A stretch of 64,000 nucleotides of DNA, taken from contig CP136066.1 in the NCBI GenBank assembly GCA_032622095.1, positions 95,565,319 through 95,629,318 on the forward strand, in the 5' to 3' direction. Made by a program: the position numbers and the translations under genes. This DNA comes from Siphonodentalium dalli (taxonomy: Eukaryota; Mollusca; Scaphopoda; Gadilida; Siphonodentaliidae). Under the pieces are notes generated by a model. The model searched no databases and was not told where the DNA came from. It worked only from the letters and a program-made list of their open reading frames with translations. This document shows positions 28,646 through 43,600 of the stretch, one piece after another (position 1 is the stretch's first letter; each line of letters begins with the position of its first letter).

Positions 28646-31600
28646 GGGTAATGCAGTGATAGAAGCTATCGTAACGGGAGACATAATGATATTATGGCAC
28701 CTAACAATATTGCGGATTCAACGTTATGATGCGTTTAATAGCATATAAAGATACCTCCGCTGTCGTTATCACAAGAGTCCTGTATCCAAAATCCGCCAAG
28801 GTATTCTGAAACATTTCACTCCCAGTAAGCTTGAGTCCTGTTCTATTCTGCCATTGTCCAATTTCTCTAGAGCGCTGACGGGGACCATGCCCAGTCCATA
28901 TACTGCATAAGTTGAATAAAGATTCAGCAAGATAACCCCTTGAATCGAAGAAAGGCGCATCTTCTCTGGACTTCCGAAAGAGCTGTCCAAACGATAAACG
29001 CTACATGTATACGTTGGACAGGGAATGATTAAGTATAGTATAATGGCTGAAATCAGTACATTATATTCCTTTGCCATATAAATTTTAAAACTGTTAAAGG
29101 CACGTGAGGCCTTAGTTGTCGAAAATATTCATATTTGTTCCAATCACCGTAAACAGAAAAACATTAAAACGCATACAGTTTCGTTCATATATACCATGAC
29201 CATCGCGTAAACAGCATGTTATCATAAAGATTTACTATATTTTACCTAAGCAAGAGCCTGATTGTGTTACAGAAGACAACACAATGCTGCTGGCTAATCA
29301 CACACAAATGGCATAAACGCTCTTGATTCGTTCCATATCAGGAATTCACCCACAAAGAACGCTCTTTATGTTTACCATCATAATATAAACAAACACCAGA
29401 AAAGTAACTTTTTATGCTTTTGTTTACATAACAATGGTAAAAAATATGACAATAACATACTGTTTATGCGATATTTCTTATTTGTATACGGACAAAGTCT
29501 GCCTACATTTTGTTGTTCTTTCTGTTTGTGGCGGTTTTTGACGGGTGGAAATATTTTCACAGGATACCCACCGCCAAGGCCAACCGTACCTTTAACACTT
29601 AAATGCAGATGGTCTTATATGTTATGTATTTATTTTAGATTACTTGTGTGCAATATTTTATCGCACGTGTCGTGCCAATATTAATTTTATAAACCGTTTT
29701 AGAGCATACCTGTGGTTTTATGGTTATATAAAATATGTGATTATTATTATTATTACTAAATAATTAGCAAACAAATAGGTAGACTATTGATGCGAGAAAG
29801 AAGGATTTTAAACAGATGCATGGTAACAAAGTGATGAAGTCTTTCAACTTCATCTGCATGTGGCGGTCTTTTGGTCGCCCGCAACATTATTTTTAGGTTA
29901 TGTAAATATTCTATTTCAGGATTCGTTATGTATATAAATATTTTATGATTTTCTATATAAATGTCCCATCTCAAAAACACAGCTGATGGGAGCCATATCC
30001 ACAATCAAACAATGTCTTCATCTTTCTTCACTTTAACCCTGGGTCGTTATGCATAAATATACATTCGCACGTAGTCGTGTGTTTTTATGCTTAACGTCAC
30101 AGACGATCATTGCTTCCTAGTTCAAATAGTTAATTTGGTTACGATTATAAGAACCGGAAGTTGCGCAGTGTAACGTTAAATCAGGTTCGCGCACACATTC
30201 GAAAGACACTGTGCAATCAACGATATAGATTCTAAGAACAGCCAGCATCGCAAGACAGCGGCTGTTACTTCATTACGCTAATGACTAATTAAACATTCTC
30301 ATTGGTTGATGAGTTATTACGAGGGGGGACAGCTTGAGAAATCTAAAAGCTAATAGGATAGCGTCCTTTCACAAGAACTTTCGTTGGGTGTAGGACGCAA
30401 AAAAAATTCGTCGTGGTTTTTCCTTGCTTTCTAAGTTTCAACACGTTTTGTTTAAATTCACAAACTTTTACAACACTCAATTTTTAGTTTCTTGGCCCAC
30501 CACCACCCCATTGAGCACCACCTTTTCTTCAGGGGCGGTCTTTTGGTCACCCGCAACATTATTTTTAGGTTATGTAAATATTCTATTTCAGGATTCGCTA
30601 TGTATATAAATATTTTATGATTTTCTATATAAATGTCCCATCTCAAAAACACAGCTGATGGGAGCCATATCCACAATCAAACAATGTCTTCATCTTTCTT
30701 CACTTTAACCCTGGGTCGTTATGCATAAAAGTAATTAGCCATATTTTGGCAGATGGAGAAATGCTATGGTTGTGATGGCCAGCCAGTGCGTTCACGAAAT
30801 AGGTCTCTTGTTGGTTCATAGTGAATTTGATGCTAACCAGAGTATAGTATCTGTGAGGGTGATGAATCCGGAACAAGTTCACAAAAAGAGCTATATGCAA
30901 AGATCCATCTAGCAGATGAGTAGTTCACCAGATCACATTTGATAGCAGCAGTTAATCAACTAACTGAACGCCTAGATATTCATGACCAAGCTGATAATGA
31001 AAGAACAAAGAGGCCAATGACTTTACCAAATCACATGCAAGTTTTGATGGAACAATGCGGACACTGAGTGATAAAGATGGAGAAGTTGAAAACAAGTTAT
31101 CCTGAAACATGAGTCTTTTGACAGGACAAAGCCATTTAGTTGAGCACACAATTGAAACTGGGGAGGCTTGGTCAATGAAGCAAACGCACAGACAAGTCCC
31201 TTATGATATCAGAGAACAGGATAAAGAGATAAAAAAATGACGTTAAAGGCAGGGGTTATAGGAGAATCCAAGTCACGTTGGGTGGTCTCATTGTTTAGTC
31301 AGAAAGGGAAACCCAGTCTTAGATGGTAAACCAACAAGTATTCGACGTTGCACTGATTTGCGGAAATTATTGAACAATGTTACGATGAAAGACTCCTATC
31401 CAATTCCAGGAGTAGCATTGAAGCATGAAGAGACTCCGGATACTATTCAGGCATTGATTTTGTCGCAGGATATTGTCAAATCCCGTTTGCAGAGAGAGTT
31501 AAGCCAAAGACTGCTTTTGTCATTTCAAATATGACTGCAAACTCACAATATCAATTCCGATATATTTCTTTTGGTCTTTGTAACTCTGGGCCAACCATCG

Positions 31601-34600
31601 GAACGTTGCTGAACTGTTGTTGGCGCGATTGCAGTGTAACACATGTATGGTGTACAGTGACGACGTGTTGGTGTTCTCAAATACATTTGGAGAACATTGC
31701 TCAAATTAGACGCGATATCATAAAGAATGAAGGAGGTCGGTTTCAAAGTCTCTCCCAAAACTCGTTTACACCAAGATAATGACATTCCATGTGACCTATC
31801 GTGTCTGAGAGCGGTGTGGGGCCTGTTCTTAACCACATCAGTGCTATCCAATCATGGGTGTCAACTATGGGATGTGAAAGATATATGTAGAACAGTGTCA
31901 GGATTCATTATCCTAGTTAAATGATGCATTAATGAAGAACCAAGTTCTAAAGTATCCTGACTTACAAAGACTTTCATAATGGATACAGAAACTAGCCACC
32001 ATCTCCCCAGAGCAGTGCTATCACAAAATTTCGATCCAGGAAAATATGTGGTCACATATTGCGGTCTCTATCAAAACCTGAGCGCAATTACTGTAATACA
32101 AGGAATAAATTCGGTGAAGTAGAAGCTGCCAAACACTTTCGTACTTATCGAGCATCGGTTTATGAATATACGTCAGCTGTCTCGATGGACTGATCTGCTT
32201 GAGATGTATATATTGGGCGTATTCTTACAATTGCAGATATTCTATCTCAGAGACCTTGTCAAGAATGTAGCTATTGCGATTGACGACAAGATAAAGCAAG
32301 TGCAGCACCAGCTGTGTTGTAGATATAATGCTGTTGAGGCAATTAACACAGTGGCGAAACCAGACAAGAGACGAGTCTGACGATTCAATGGGATACTGCA
32401 GTTGCAGTGGATCACACCAAAGCATGAAGCTAAATTGAATAAAAGGCCGCTTGGCCACAGATTCCACTGACACGCTGACTTTATTTGGAGTGAAGGTTTA
32501 AAAGAATATATAGTATATGGAATAAATACTTCTGCGTTGTCTTATAACTGAGCTGCATACAAGTAACCAAATCAGAAAAAAACTCTTAAAAGTCGAAATA
32601 TAACCTCAAATAGGAACAATATCAAGAAATTCTAAGAATACAGGCTCGCAGCAAAATCGCAGGCTCCCATACTGGCTGTCTTATGTGCCAAATTAAAAAA
32701 GAATTTAAAGTGTGCAACTGAGTTTAGACAAACAACGCACCGATTATTATCCAGGATGGAACAATAAAGAACATATCGTGTTTGTCTGTTGTAATGTCAT
32801 AAACATATACAGCGTTTTTCTTCATTCTCTGCAAAAATAAAAAAAGAAAACCGCCGGAAATTGCTATGCAAGTTTTTATTTCTGAGCATATAGACAGGGG
32901 TAGTGACAGATTTGCAGGAACGTATGCCGTTTTGTTTTTGCATCTGGTATTTTTGGGGGACCCACCACCCTCAAACCTATAAAACAAATTACTCCCAATT
33001 TTTTGTTACCCACCCCCAAATGTCACTACTGTTGGTCTAAAACCACATAAAACCCTACTAATATCACTGGAAAATTATCTCCTTTTGTTCAAATGACAGT
33101 TTGACATGTTTCAGAAGTCTTTTAGTTAAAAAAAATGTTAATACAGGAAAATATGAAGATATTTTTCAAATTATGGCTGATAGGTATTTGTCTACTGCAT
33201 ATATGTATTGGGGTTTCCAGGCGAGTGTGTGATGAAAGCATGCTAGGTCTACATGGGTGGTCAAATTCGACACTGCTAAATGGAAATTCTAATGTATCGA
33301 TGTAGTGGATTAATACAGTAACCCACAGAAGCTGATAGATGCAGACTAAACACTAGTACAACTTAATGTATTAGGTATATGCATCCATTTATCCAAAAAC
33401 AAAAACAAATTATTAATTTCCCAGCATATCCCCTGCATATCCAGTGAGATATAATTTTCGCATGCAAGCTATTATGTGAACCGAATATGTGTTTTGGCTA
33501 CTTTGGATGTAATACATTTTAAGCTGATAACATCTCAGAAAAGTGAACTGAATCTTTACTTTCGAATCACTGTTGACATTTTGTAGACAGTTGTTAAGCT
33601 CCAATTAAACTAGAGTTGACATATTTTGAAAATAAATACATAGAGAGTATATTTACCAGACTGCAATTAGAAATATAATTTTTTTAATTGCTGATATCTG
33701 CAAACCTAGGTCCTATTGCTTGATACACACAATTCCATAATAGCTAACTATTTCCCGATTAGTCGGTCAACCAGCCCATTATCTAGCATTATTCCGTACC
33801 ACTTTTGTTAGTCTAGTTGAGCACCTTCAATTATAATAAATGACAAGAAGTCACTATGCCGGACTTGGAAACTTTAGGTGTTGTGAGAGTAATAGATCAT
33901 CTGAGTTGATACACATGCAAATAATTAACTGATTAGTTCGATGCACTGATGACAATTATTTTTCTAGCCATGGATAGTCACATTAATGTTTGATACATTA
34001 GCTCGCATTTGTTCCATGCACACAATGATCTATGTTTAAATGTCATAGTTACCTCAGGACAAGTTTATTTATTTCAATTTTAAATTTCTCGAAGCTTCTT
34101 TCCAAAGTGTGCTGGGAACGAAGTTTTTCACATCACCGTCCCAAATGCAACATGTCTCAGCAGCTTTAAAATGTAATCTCCACTAAGGCCCATATGAGGT
34201 CCCAGTAACATATATATGGTGTATTTGCAGTTATAATATGTTTTAACACGTTGAGTGCCGGAAATCAATTAGTAATCTCGCCAGTTTGCCAAATCGTGGC
34301 AAGATAGATACCCGCAGTAGACCATAATTTGGCTTCAATGGAGCAAGAATTGGACGACGTCGCGACTTTAGATGACAGAAACGGCAATTGATAGTACTAC
34401 GAGATAACTCGTAGCCGGCAATAGCAGAAGGAATTTGGGTATTCCCACCACCAGTGCCGACTACGAGTTATCTCGTAGACACAATTGGACACGTTTGAGC
34501 AATAAATATGAAGTAGAATGTAACCCAAACAAGTTATTTTGGTGGTCAGCATATTTATGGAGGTGTGTCTGTCCTTGTGGTGGTTATAGCTCGTTATATA

Positions 34601-37600
34601 GTTATATTGCTGATGCACGCTGGAGCAAATTACTTATATGAGCATGCATGGCTACAGACGGTGAATCCGACATGGAATCGGGTGAACTTGTTTCCTGTGA
34701 GGATGAGTTTATTTCGTCCATGACTACGAGCATGCATCTTTACGAGCATGCATCTTCTGTTGTTTCGGGCATTGTAAGTTATCTCCCATATAGCCTGATT
34801 TAGGCATATGCTAGGCCGGTTCCAAAGTACCGCCCGAAATAATAGTGTAGGAATAATTGTCAGCACAAAATTAAAGCAACGATGCAACAGTAGCCAAATA
34901 GATCCCTGTACATCCATGAGTGTGCTACATGTAACGATTCCATATCATCCATCCGTCTGGAAATAAGTTACCCTTACCCCAAACCTCTATGCTACACAAA
35001 AACATGTATCCGTACATACATGTGGAACAGCTCGATGAACTGCATGACGTCTAGAGTACGGTTTTTGTTTTGCTTTCCATTGTTCAACACGTTCGGAAGA
35101 GGGTACAATGTAGCTTTGGGGAATAGTTCCGCTTTACTTGAATTATAAATAATAAAATACCTAGCCCCCAAATGGAGCCGCACAGTGTTGGCCTATTCCA
35201 AAAACAACTGCTGTGTGCATCAACGTGCGTAACGTCATGGATTATCCGCTTATTTTGTATTGGATGCGTCCATTCGCACATGCGTAAGAGGGAACATATT
35301 TGGCAGGCCTGTGTGACGTGTGTGGGTGGTTGTGCGAAGTTTCAATGTGTTGAAACACAACGATGTAACCATTCCTCGAAACTGCCTTCGCATGTTTGTA
35401 CATTGTGAATATCCACCCCTGACTGTGTTTGCAAGCATGCATGCACATTATCAGTCTATTGAATACCAAAAACCCAGTCCAATTGCCCACACATGACTGC
35501 CTCTTGTGGTCACTCAGTGTCAGCTGTATTCACTCACAACTGGATCATGTTGAGTAGAATATATGTGCTCATGGTGCTCACCTCTGTTGAACAATGCAAG
35601 GAGAGCCAAACTATTTATTTTATAAAATCACTGTTCTGGTGTCCCGAGGCGGGTTTTCGTGGTGCATCGACCTATTCCACTGCTTCCGTTTGTCAGTTAC
35701 ACGACATGGAAACCACTACGAGATAACTCGTAGTGGCAACCTGCGAAGGTTGCGTACTACGAGATAACTCGTAGTGGCACTCAACGTGTTAAACTGTTAC
35801 AGATGTCAAATATGGGCAGAAAACAGAAGAGGTCTTTAGGATAAAAAATGCACGATGTTGTAAAAAATGCGTTTCTTAGCTCTCGGACCATCCACCCACC
35901 CCGGCATACCTTCTTGCAAATTTTGAATTACCCCCCCCCCACGATGTAGAGCGATATTTTATGTATTTATCAGTATATTTAATGCCTACTTCCAAAATGC
36001 GTTGACCCCAGCTAGTAAGTTCGAATAGAGCCATTTCTGTTTGAATAAATATTCGTGTTGGAATCTACAGATAATGCAAATTATATGAAAACCCCATATT
36101 TTCACATACCCTCTTCCACATCTCAGTTCCTTTTCGATTTTCAACACTTGGGTTATATGATCCACTGCATGGTATTTCTTTTCCAGAGAATTCCTTTGTG
36201 TGAGTCGTTGGGTTCCAATCTGTAACATTCGACCCAATGATATCCATGGATATATCAATAGAATTCCGGACATCTTCTGTCTGTAATTTGAAAGTTAAGA
36301 TAATAATTATCAACATCCTGCGTATTATCAGCAGAATTCAGGAAAAACATATATATTCTTTTGTTTTACTTCCGTGTTTATCACCGTAGAGTGTTTTGTG
36401 TCAGTTAGTTCCTGATGTGGTAAAATAAAGAGCGTTTAACCCTTTCAATTATAAATGGATTCCCAAGTCAGTTAAAGTATGCTCATTGAAATTTGTCCAT
36501 TATTGATCTGCAGGGAAGTTAAGGCGATAGAAACAGACGACAGATAAACAAAAGTTCAGTAGCAGCGCTATTTATTGAGTGACATGTTTAGATCATAAGT
36601 TCAAGAAACTGAACTTATTATCTGAAATTTCATATGGGATAACTACCAATCAATGAAGCTTTAGGATAGAAAATGTTAAAAAGCTGATAAATTTACATGA
36701 TGTCAGTTAGTCTATTCGTAGTATATATACAGACAGTAGTACCCAGTGTTGTCCAGTTAAATGTAATCTTGAATCCACCGCTGTTGAAATGTGATTGGAA
36801 TAGAGAATACTCTAATAGCTCAATGAAGTCATTCTCATAAATTTTATACCAAAATTGGCATTACAAAATGTCAAACCTATACAAAATTATAAGGAGTGAC
36901 TCACCTTGTCTGACTGATTGCCATTAGTTTGTCGCGATTAAATTGTCCCGGGTAAAGAAGTAAATATTTACAACGGCGCTTATGCTTCCTATAAACGTTA
37001 TCTCTTATCAATGGTACAATCTACGTGATTTGAATTATCGGCAATAGTAGATGATTTCCGAATTATTCTCACAATAATGCCCGATTACTCACTTATCAAG
37101 TTGTGTTGATTCAATACATTCAAACACAGTTTGCATTTAAAAAGTAACCAAACATTTTGTAGGGTTTAATTATAAACTGGCAATTTAGTTTTTATAATTC
37201 GTTGGTGCCGCGACCCCGCTCTTAACTTCCTTGTATCATCTAAATGTCGAATGTTAGTTATGGTGCCCATACATCCCCATCCATAACGTAACCATTGCCT
37301 TGAACCTAAATGTATCCAAATGCTCGAAAATGGCGGCCAGATATTCTCATATCGCAGTGAGTATTCACTGTTTAACATATATCAATAAATTAACCTAAAA
37401 TAGAAATGAGCTATGTGTCAATTTTGCTAGTCACTATAAATCCCGTCGCCATTTACATATTACTGTTGAAAAGATATACAAGCGTTCAGGTGACTTCGGT
37501 CACCATCCTTCGAGTTTGTCGCCAAATCTCATTAAAACGAATCTATTCGATACCCTGTTTTTGAAGTATCCGAGATGATTTACTGAGAGAGCTCATTGAT

Positions 37601-40600
37601 CTAATAACAGGCTGATGCATTCAGAATATAGCTCTGCCAACTTTGATCCACGCCATTAGACTCGCGGGGATGCATACATATAACTTGTTGTTATTTTGGT
37701 GCCCTTCCCTTCCCCATCCCTGACTCAAATAGTGCCAATGTATCATGGGGATGGCTTAGATTATATTAAACCTATCATGGGGATGGCTATATATAATTTT
37801 GGTGAAAATGAGCAGCTAAAACAATTCTTTTTAAAGATTTGTGTCCCTCTCCTCTACCATCCCTGACCCAAACGGCACCAATCTGACGTCATTGAACCAC
37901 ATGATTGGATTCCTCGTATTGTCGAGAAGAATATATTTTAATTTGGTGGAAAACGGCGCCTAAAAACATTTTGATCAATTTGTGGTGCCCCCACCCACAA
38001 TCGCTGACTCGAACGGCTCCACGTTTGGCATCTTTAAAATGCATCACCCGAGTCTTCATATCATGGAAATTATTTCATATAAGTTTGGTGGAAATCGGCG
38101 ACATACAAATGCCATTGATTTTGTTGCCGCTCTCCCCCTTTCTGCCCCATATCGAGACAGATGTCTTTAGAAAAGATCAACCTATACTATTATCGTCCTC
38201 GTAAATAGTTACCCATGTTAGTGTGGTCAAATGGCAAATTTGAGTGCACATTTCCGTGCAAATCTCCAGAGTAAAAGTTATAAAGTTGCCCGTGTTTCTG
38301 GGTGACTTGATGCGGGTTTAAAACAATACATATTTATCCAGCGGGTCGGCTTGGAACTTGTTCCATTAGAATGTTGGTGTTTTATATATTATTGATATTT
38401 CAAAAGTCAAAAGTATTTCAAGTGTTGTAATTCCAGAAAAGATACTAAGAAATAAATGTACAAGAACAACTGATAAATCACACAGATAACTGCCATGTTG
38501 GTTCTGCTTTATATAAATTTAGCTCCAAGACTTGCATGGAAAGTCTCATTCAAAAATTGGTCACTTGAACTACTCAATAAGCATGATCACAGTCTATGTA
38601 AACATACACTCAGATTCATACTGATACTGAGTCTATTGCATTCCCATCAACATTTCATTTCTGAACAGTTGTGGGCTTCCCCCAAATTACGTCACACAGC
38701 ACTAAATATAAATCTGAAATTAGTTGTGATTGACAGGCGTATACGTAAACATGGTCACGTGCCAGCGCCGTCATGGCCGCTTCAACCCTGTGAAGCCGAT
38801 TCTAAGAATCGGAATTAATAGTTGCAGGGTTTGTGACTTTTCGTTCGGCGGTTGTTTTACTGACAATAAAGGGAAACAGCTAGCTTCCGGGATACAAAAT
38901 AATATGTACAATAACTAAGACAGATCTTCTTGAAATTATAAAAAATGTCAATTTATGTGGATCTCTTGGACTCAGAACGAATTATTTTTTAGATTGGCCA
39001 GGCGATTTGTCGCCGATGTTGTCAAAAAATAACACAAATCAACGGCCACGAATCAAAAATACATGAATGTCGGGACTATCTGCTAAAACAACTACAGAAC
39101 AAAAAAAAAGGTTAAATGACATAACAAAACGATATATCAGTTCCCCAGTACCGGCAGTAGTACCACCGCAGCCAAAACGAGCGAAGAGCAACACAATTCT
39201 ACCACCAACCCCACCGAAACCATCCCGACCGTACATGTACAGCCGTATTATTAGCTCCAAAGATTGGCCAGTGTACCCTAATTACAGTTGCCTGCAATCC
39301 AAATTCCGGTGATTCTTGATTTTAAACTTTCGACCGGTCGTCAACAATCTACTTTATTTGTCGATTTGTGAATTTCTCTTCCGGTATAACATGACGTCAT
39401 GGATACTATTTTAACAACATTTAGCCACACCTTCGGAATTTCCACACCGAGAGCACGTGACATGTTACTAGTTTTTTTATTGGGGCACACATTTCTTGGA
39501 GCTAAGTTTTGATTGGCGGTAATTACAAGGAATCCCGGGTTTGGGAAATGAAAACTGAACGAAAGGTCGTCAGACCCACTATTTTTTATATGTGGGTATG
39601 TAGTTTACTCCAGACTGGCATGATCACACCAGACGCACTGCCCAACAGATCGGCTGTCACCAGCGCAAGTTCTTTCGGCGTTATATATAGGACTCGCAGT
39701 GCAAGTCGCCAAAATGTCAACATTAATGGTTCCTACCCTTGGCAATACAATTGTTATGCGATGAAATATATCAACGAGTTTGCAATTATTCATAAGAGTA
39801 GTCATCTGGCGATTCACAGTTCATCTGGGGCCAATTTACATGTGTTTAACGACCATAGAGGTCACATCAATTGGGAACAATATCGTCATATTCTGGTGGG
39901 GCTTGGTCCAGAGTTGTAGTACATCAGATTTGAATTCGTTATAGATATATTCCGCTTCCACAAACCCTTTCTATACTAAATACTCATTGGCAGATAGTTT
40001 CCTTAGGAATCGTTCAGATGTGTTCAATAAACGACCATGGTGGGGTTTGGTTCAAAGTTGTAGTACTTTAGATTTGAATTCGTTGTCGATATACTCCGCT
40101 TCCACAAAACCTCTATACTAAATACTCATTGGCGGATAGTTCCCTTGGGAATTCTTCAGATGTGTTCAACAAATGACCATATGTCGTTTGTTGAAATTAT
40201 TATGTGAACATTTCCCGCCAATAAATATGAATAATTATAATCTTGTACTATCTGCTTTTGTATCTGCCATCCGCTGTTATAACCTGAACACACATCCAAA
40301 CGAATAATAGACTGTTTCCATGTACACTGTTATACCAGGATGGGAGAATCCATTCAGTATAGAAACGGTTAATTCTACATCTTATGTCCACTAATGGCGT
40401 AAAGCTATCCAGAATGTCTATATTGAGAGCAACTGACCTACTCATATGAGTTGGGCCGCCAATCGGTTGGGCAGTGTCATATTCTGTAGCATCGTAGTGC
40501 TTTATCGACCAGCCATGTGTCACTCTACGGTCTTACCAGCCCAAACGTTGGCTCTACATGAGCCAATGATCCACAGTGGGTGCACGTCGAGCTGCCGCTG

Positions 40601-43600
40601 TTCGTTGGTGAACCCCAGCAAGATACAATGACGTTCGAAATAACCGACGCCGACATGCCACCCATGGTTCGTAGACTCGAGATATCGCCATCCAGGTATA
40701 CCCAGAAGTATTTTCTTGCTATCCAGTTGTTGATTATACTCTGGAACAAACCATGAGAATAATTTCCTATGTTTACACTCTTGTTGACTTCACCCGATCC
40801 GCATAGCGTTATAAGATATAAATACGTAATAACTGTCATTTTTTTACACCATTGGTAGATACTTAATTGTCTATCGTATACACTCATCGAGCCAAAAGTT
40901 ACGTTATACAGAACATAATACCGACTGACGGAAATAGGGTACAAGTGAAAAATAATACACGTCTATAAAACCGTCATCATAAAGAAAAAAGAAAACATTG
41001 CAATATATATTGAATTTCTTGTTATGATAAATAATTCGTGGACAATAATTTATTGAATATCGCATCTCGAGACAATTGTTATGTAACCACTACTGTGACA
41101 GTTTCACCCACTAACAGTTTATTAAAGTTAGACCAATTATTGAAAGAGTATACATATTGGCAAACGGATTTGAATGTCAATTGTTATCGGTGAATTGTGT
41201 TGATATAATGACTGTCAATGTGACAGAACCCTTTAAATAATAATGGTTTCAATATGCAAAATTTCGATTTTGGACTTTTATCAATAATGATCACATAAGA
41301 ACAATTTCTATCTAGTGTTTTAATTTCTTCTTGGTGAAGAAGATTTTACAGACTATTATTATTTTTGTATAGATACCCACTGCGAATATCTTGCGTCGAA
41401 TTATTAATGATATCCACAAATCATTACATTTCTGCAAACAATAAAAGAGAACCCGAACTTAATATGTGAATAAATCAAACTCGCATTAAGGGTATTCAAA
41501 TAAATTTACGAGATCACTTATTTGGTCACATATAAAGATGTGACGGACTATGTCGTGGGTTACCGGTAGTGTATCTCCCCCCTGAACTGTCCCTACATAG
41601 TTGGGAATATATTATGTTTTGAGGGAGAACAACAATACGTGCTTCTGTCGCTGCGAACTTCATGTTATCGCTGCAGTGAATTGATCTGGCGAAGTATCAT
41701 GTCGAGTTGAAGATGTCAGATCGCTGGATCAAATGAGCCGCCGAAGGCGTCGAGTTTGATCCAGCGATCTGACCTCTTCAACGAGACGTGATGCGTAGCC
41801 CACGCAGATCAATTCACTGCAACGATAATAGGTTTATCATATGACATGCTTTTTAAATAAAAAAACACCATTTATTATGAAATGAAGCCACACGAAAGCC
41901 ACTAGTAACAAGAATAAGGAAAGAACCATTTTCGTACAATAAATCGTCCGGATTTTTACGGACGATAGTCATATAATAAATAATGTTATTGTTTACCGGA
42001 ACAGGAAACGTGACTAATTGGAACTTTATTAGAAATCTATCTTTTAAAATCACTTTTAAGTGAATATGTGTAACACGAGATGTTTCTCCCGTGTTTTTGT
42101 TTGTTGGTAATAGCAGTTGAAACACATACCTTGAAAATGAGTTCCAAAGGCATTTTGTTTTTGTTCTTTAAAGGTACTTAATCCGATCAGACGCTCCAAA
42201 AATACTTTTTCTTTGGCTTCGGGGGTAAAAAATATTTGATTCGAGTTGAAGAACCTACCCATCAAAGCTCAGAGTGATCAGATATCTATTTTTGAAGTTT
42301 ATTATTTCAATTGTTTTTGGGCCACAAGTACGAGGAAGCATGATGTCAAACGGACGGTCTTGCAGATAAAGATGGATAACTCTAAAAATAAAGTGGTAAT
42401 AATAACCACTTGATTTTAGAGTTATCCATCTTTATCTGCAAGACCGTCCGTTTGACCTCGTGCTTCCTCGTGCTTGTGGCCCAAAAACGATTGAAATAAT
42501 AAACTTCAAAAATCGATATCTGATCACTCTGAGCTTTGATGGAAGCCAAAGAAATAGTAAAGTAATTTAGGAGCGTCTGATCGGATTGAGTACCTTTAAG
42601 TATTCACAATCATATAAGATTTTATTGGGATATCCATTAGATAAGTATTTGGTACACCTTAACATAATCTTCTTTATATTTCGATGTTTAAACATGTGAT
42701 ATCGCCACATAATTGTTATGCCCGGCATGGGTACACAGTTAGCTATGATTATCCGAACCTCTATATAGTTTACATATAAATATAACACAAAACAAAGATC
42801 CCTACCGAGTTGAAAATCAATCTTTGGTTGGTCGTGTTAGTATCAACAAAAATATTATGTGATTTGTCGAGCGCTCTTTTAATGGACGAGTAGTTTTCAG
42901 TCGAATGTCCTAGTTCGAATTTAATGGCGAGAACGCTGATATAATGTCTCGATGTCGTCTTTAGTAAGGTTTCCAAGTACTTTGAACCTGAAACAATAAC
43001 ATGTCAAAACAGCTAATGCAAACAACAACGGCGATTCCAGGCCAATCAATGGACAGACATCAAATAAATCACATCAAACAAATCCCATCTCACCCATAGC
43101 TCTCATCCCTACATCACACTTCAGTTTTGGGAAGACTAACGGGAACATTGAAAATGCATAGCAGTTATAGAAAAATTACAACGATAAAAACACTCCTGGC
43201 CACTGTTCATCGAATTATTAATTGCTGGAGTAGTTGGGCAATCAAGTGAATGGCTGCGGACACACGTACCACAGTAGCGATGGCATAGTAGGTGTGACAA
43301 TTAATTATGATAGAGTTTGGTGACAATTGGTCAACATAATTTATATGCCATAGGGAGTCGTGTCGCGCGCCGCATATTCGCACAGTGAGTCGACTGACCA
43401 ATTAACCCATTGAGTTTCACCAAGGTTGATCTCTACTCATTACGTTTAGCCACATTGTATTCTCTACGATACATAAAATTGCACGACCGATCGTCCAGAA
43501 TTGTCTTATGTGTTAGAATTAAAAATATAACATTGCGTGTTGAGTAACGATCAACAGCGACAAGACATTCGGTTTGATAAATCATTGAGATGTCGACCTC

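Noticed and set aside
28769-29077. A 102-codon frame beginning with a signal-peptide-like MAKEYNVL
   Set aside because: In another frame the same DNA gives IGQW...TLVITTAE, a conserved receptor linker with matching phase and donor. The hydrophobic frame is a shadow.
35986-36273. 95-codon minus-strand frame overlapping the 36.2 kb exon
   Set aside because: It is offset from the frame that carries the Cys and Gly pattern and agrees in phase with the neighbouring exons.
39509-39919. 136-codon plus-strand frame
   Set aside because: No recognisable domain, no splice context, and its end overlaps a tandem duplication. Kept only as an unassigned observation.
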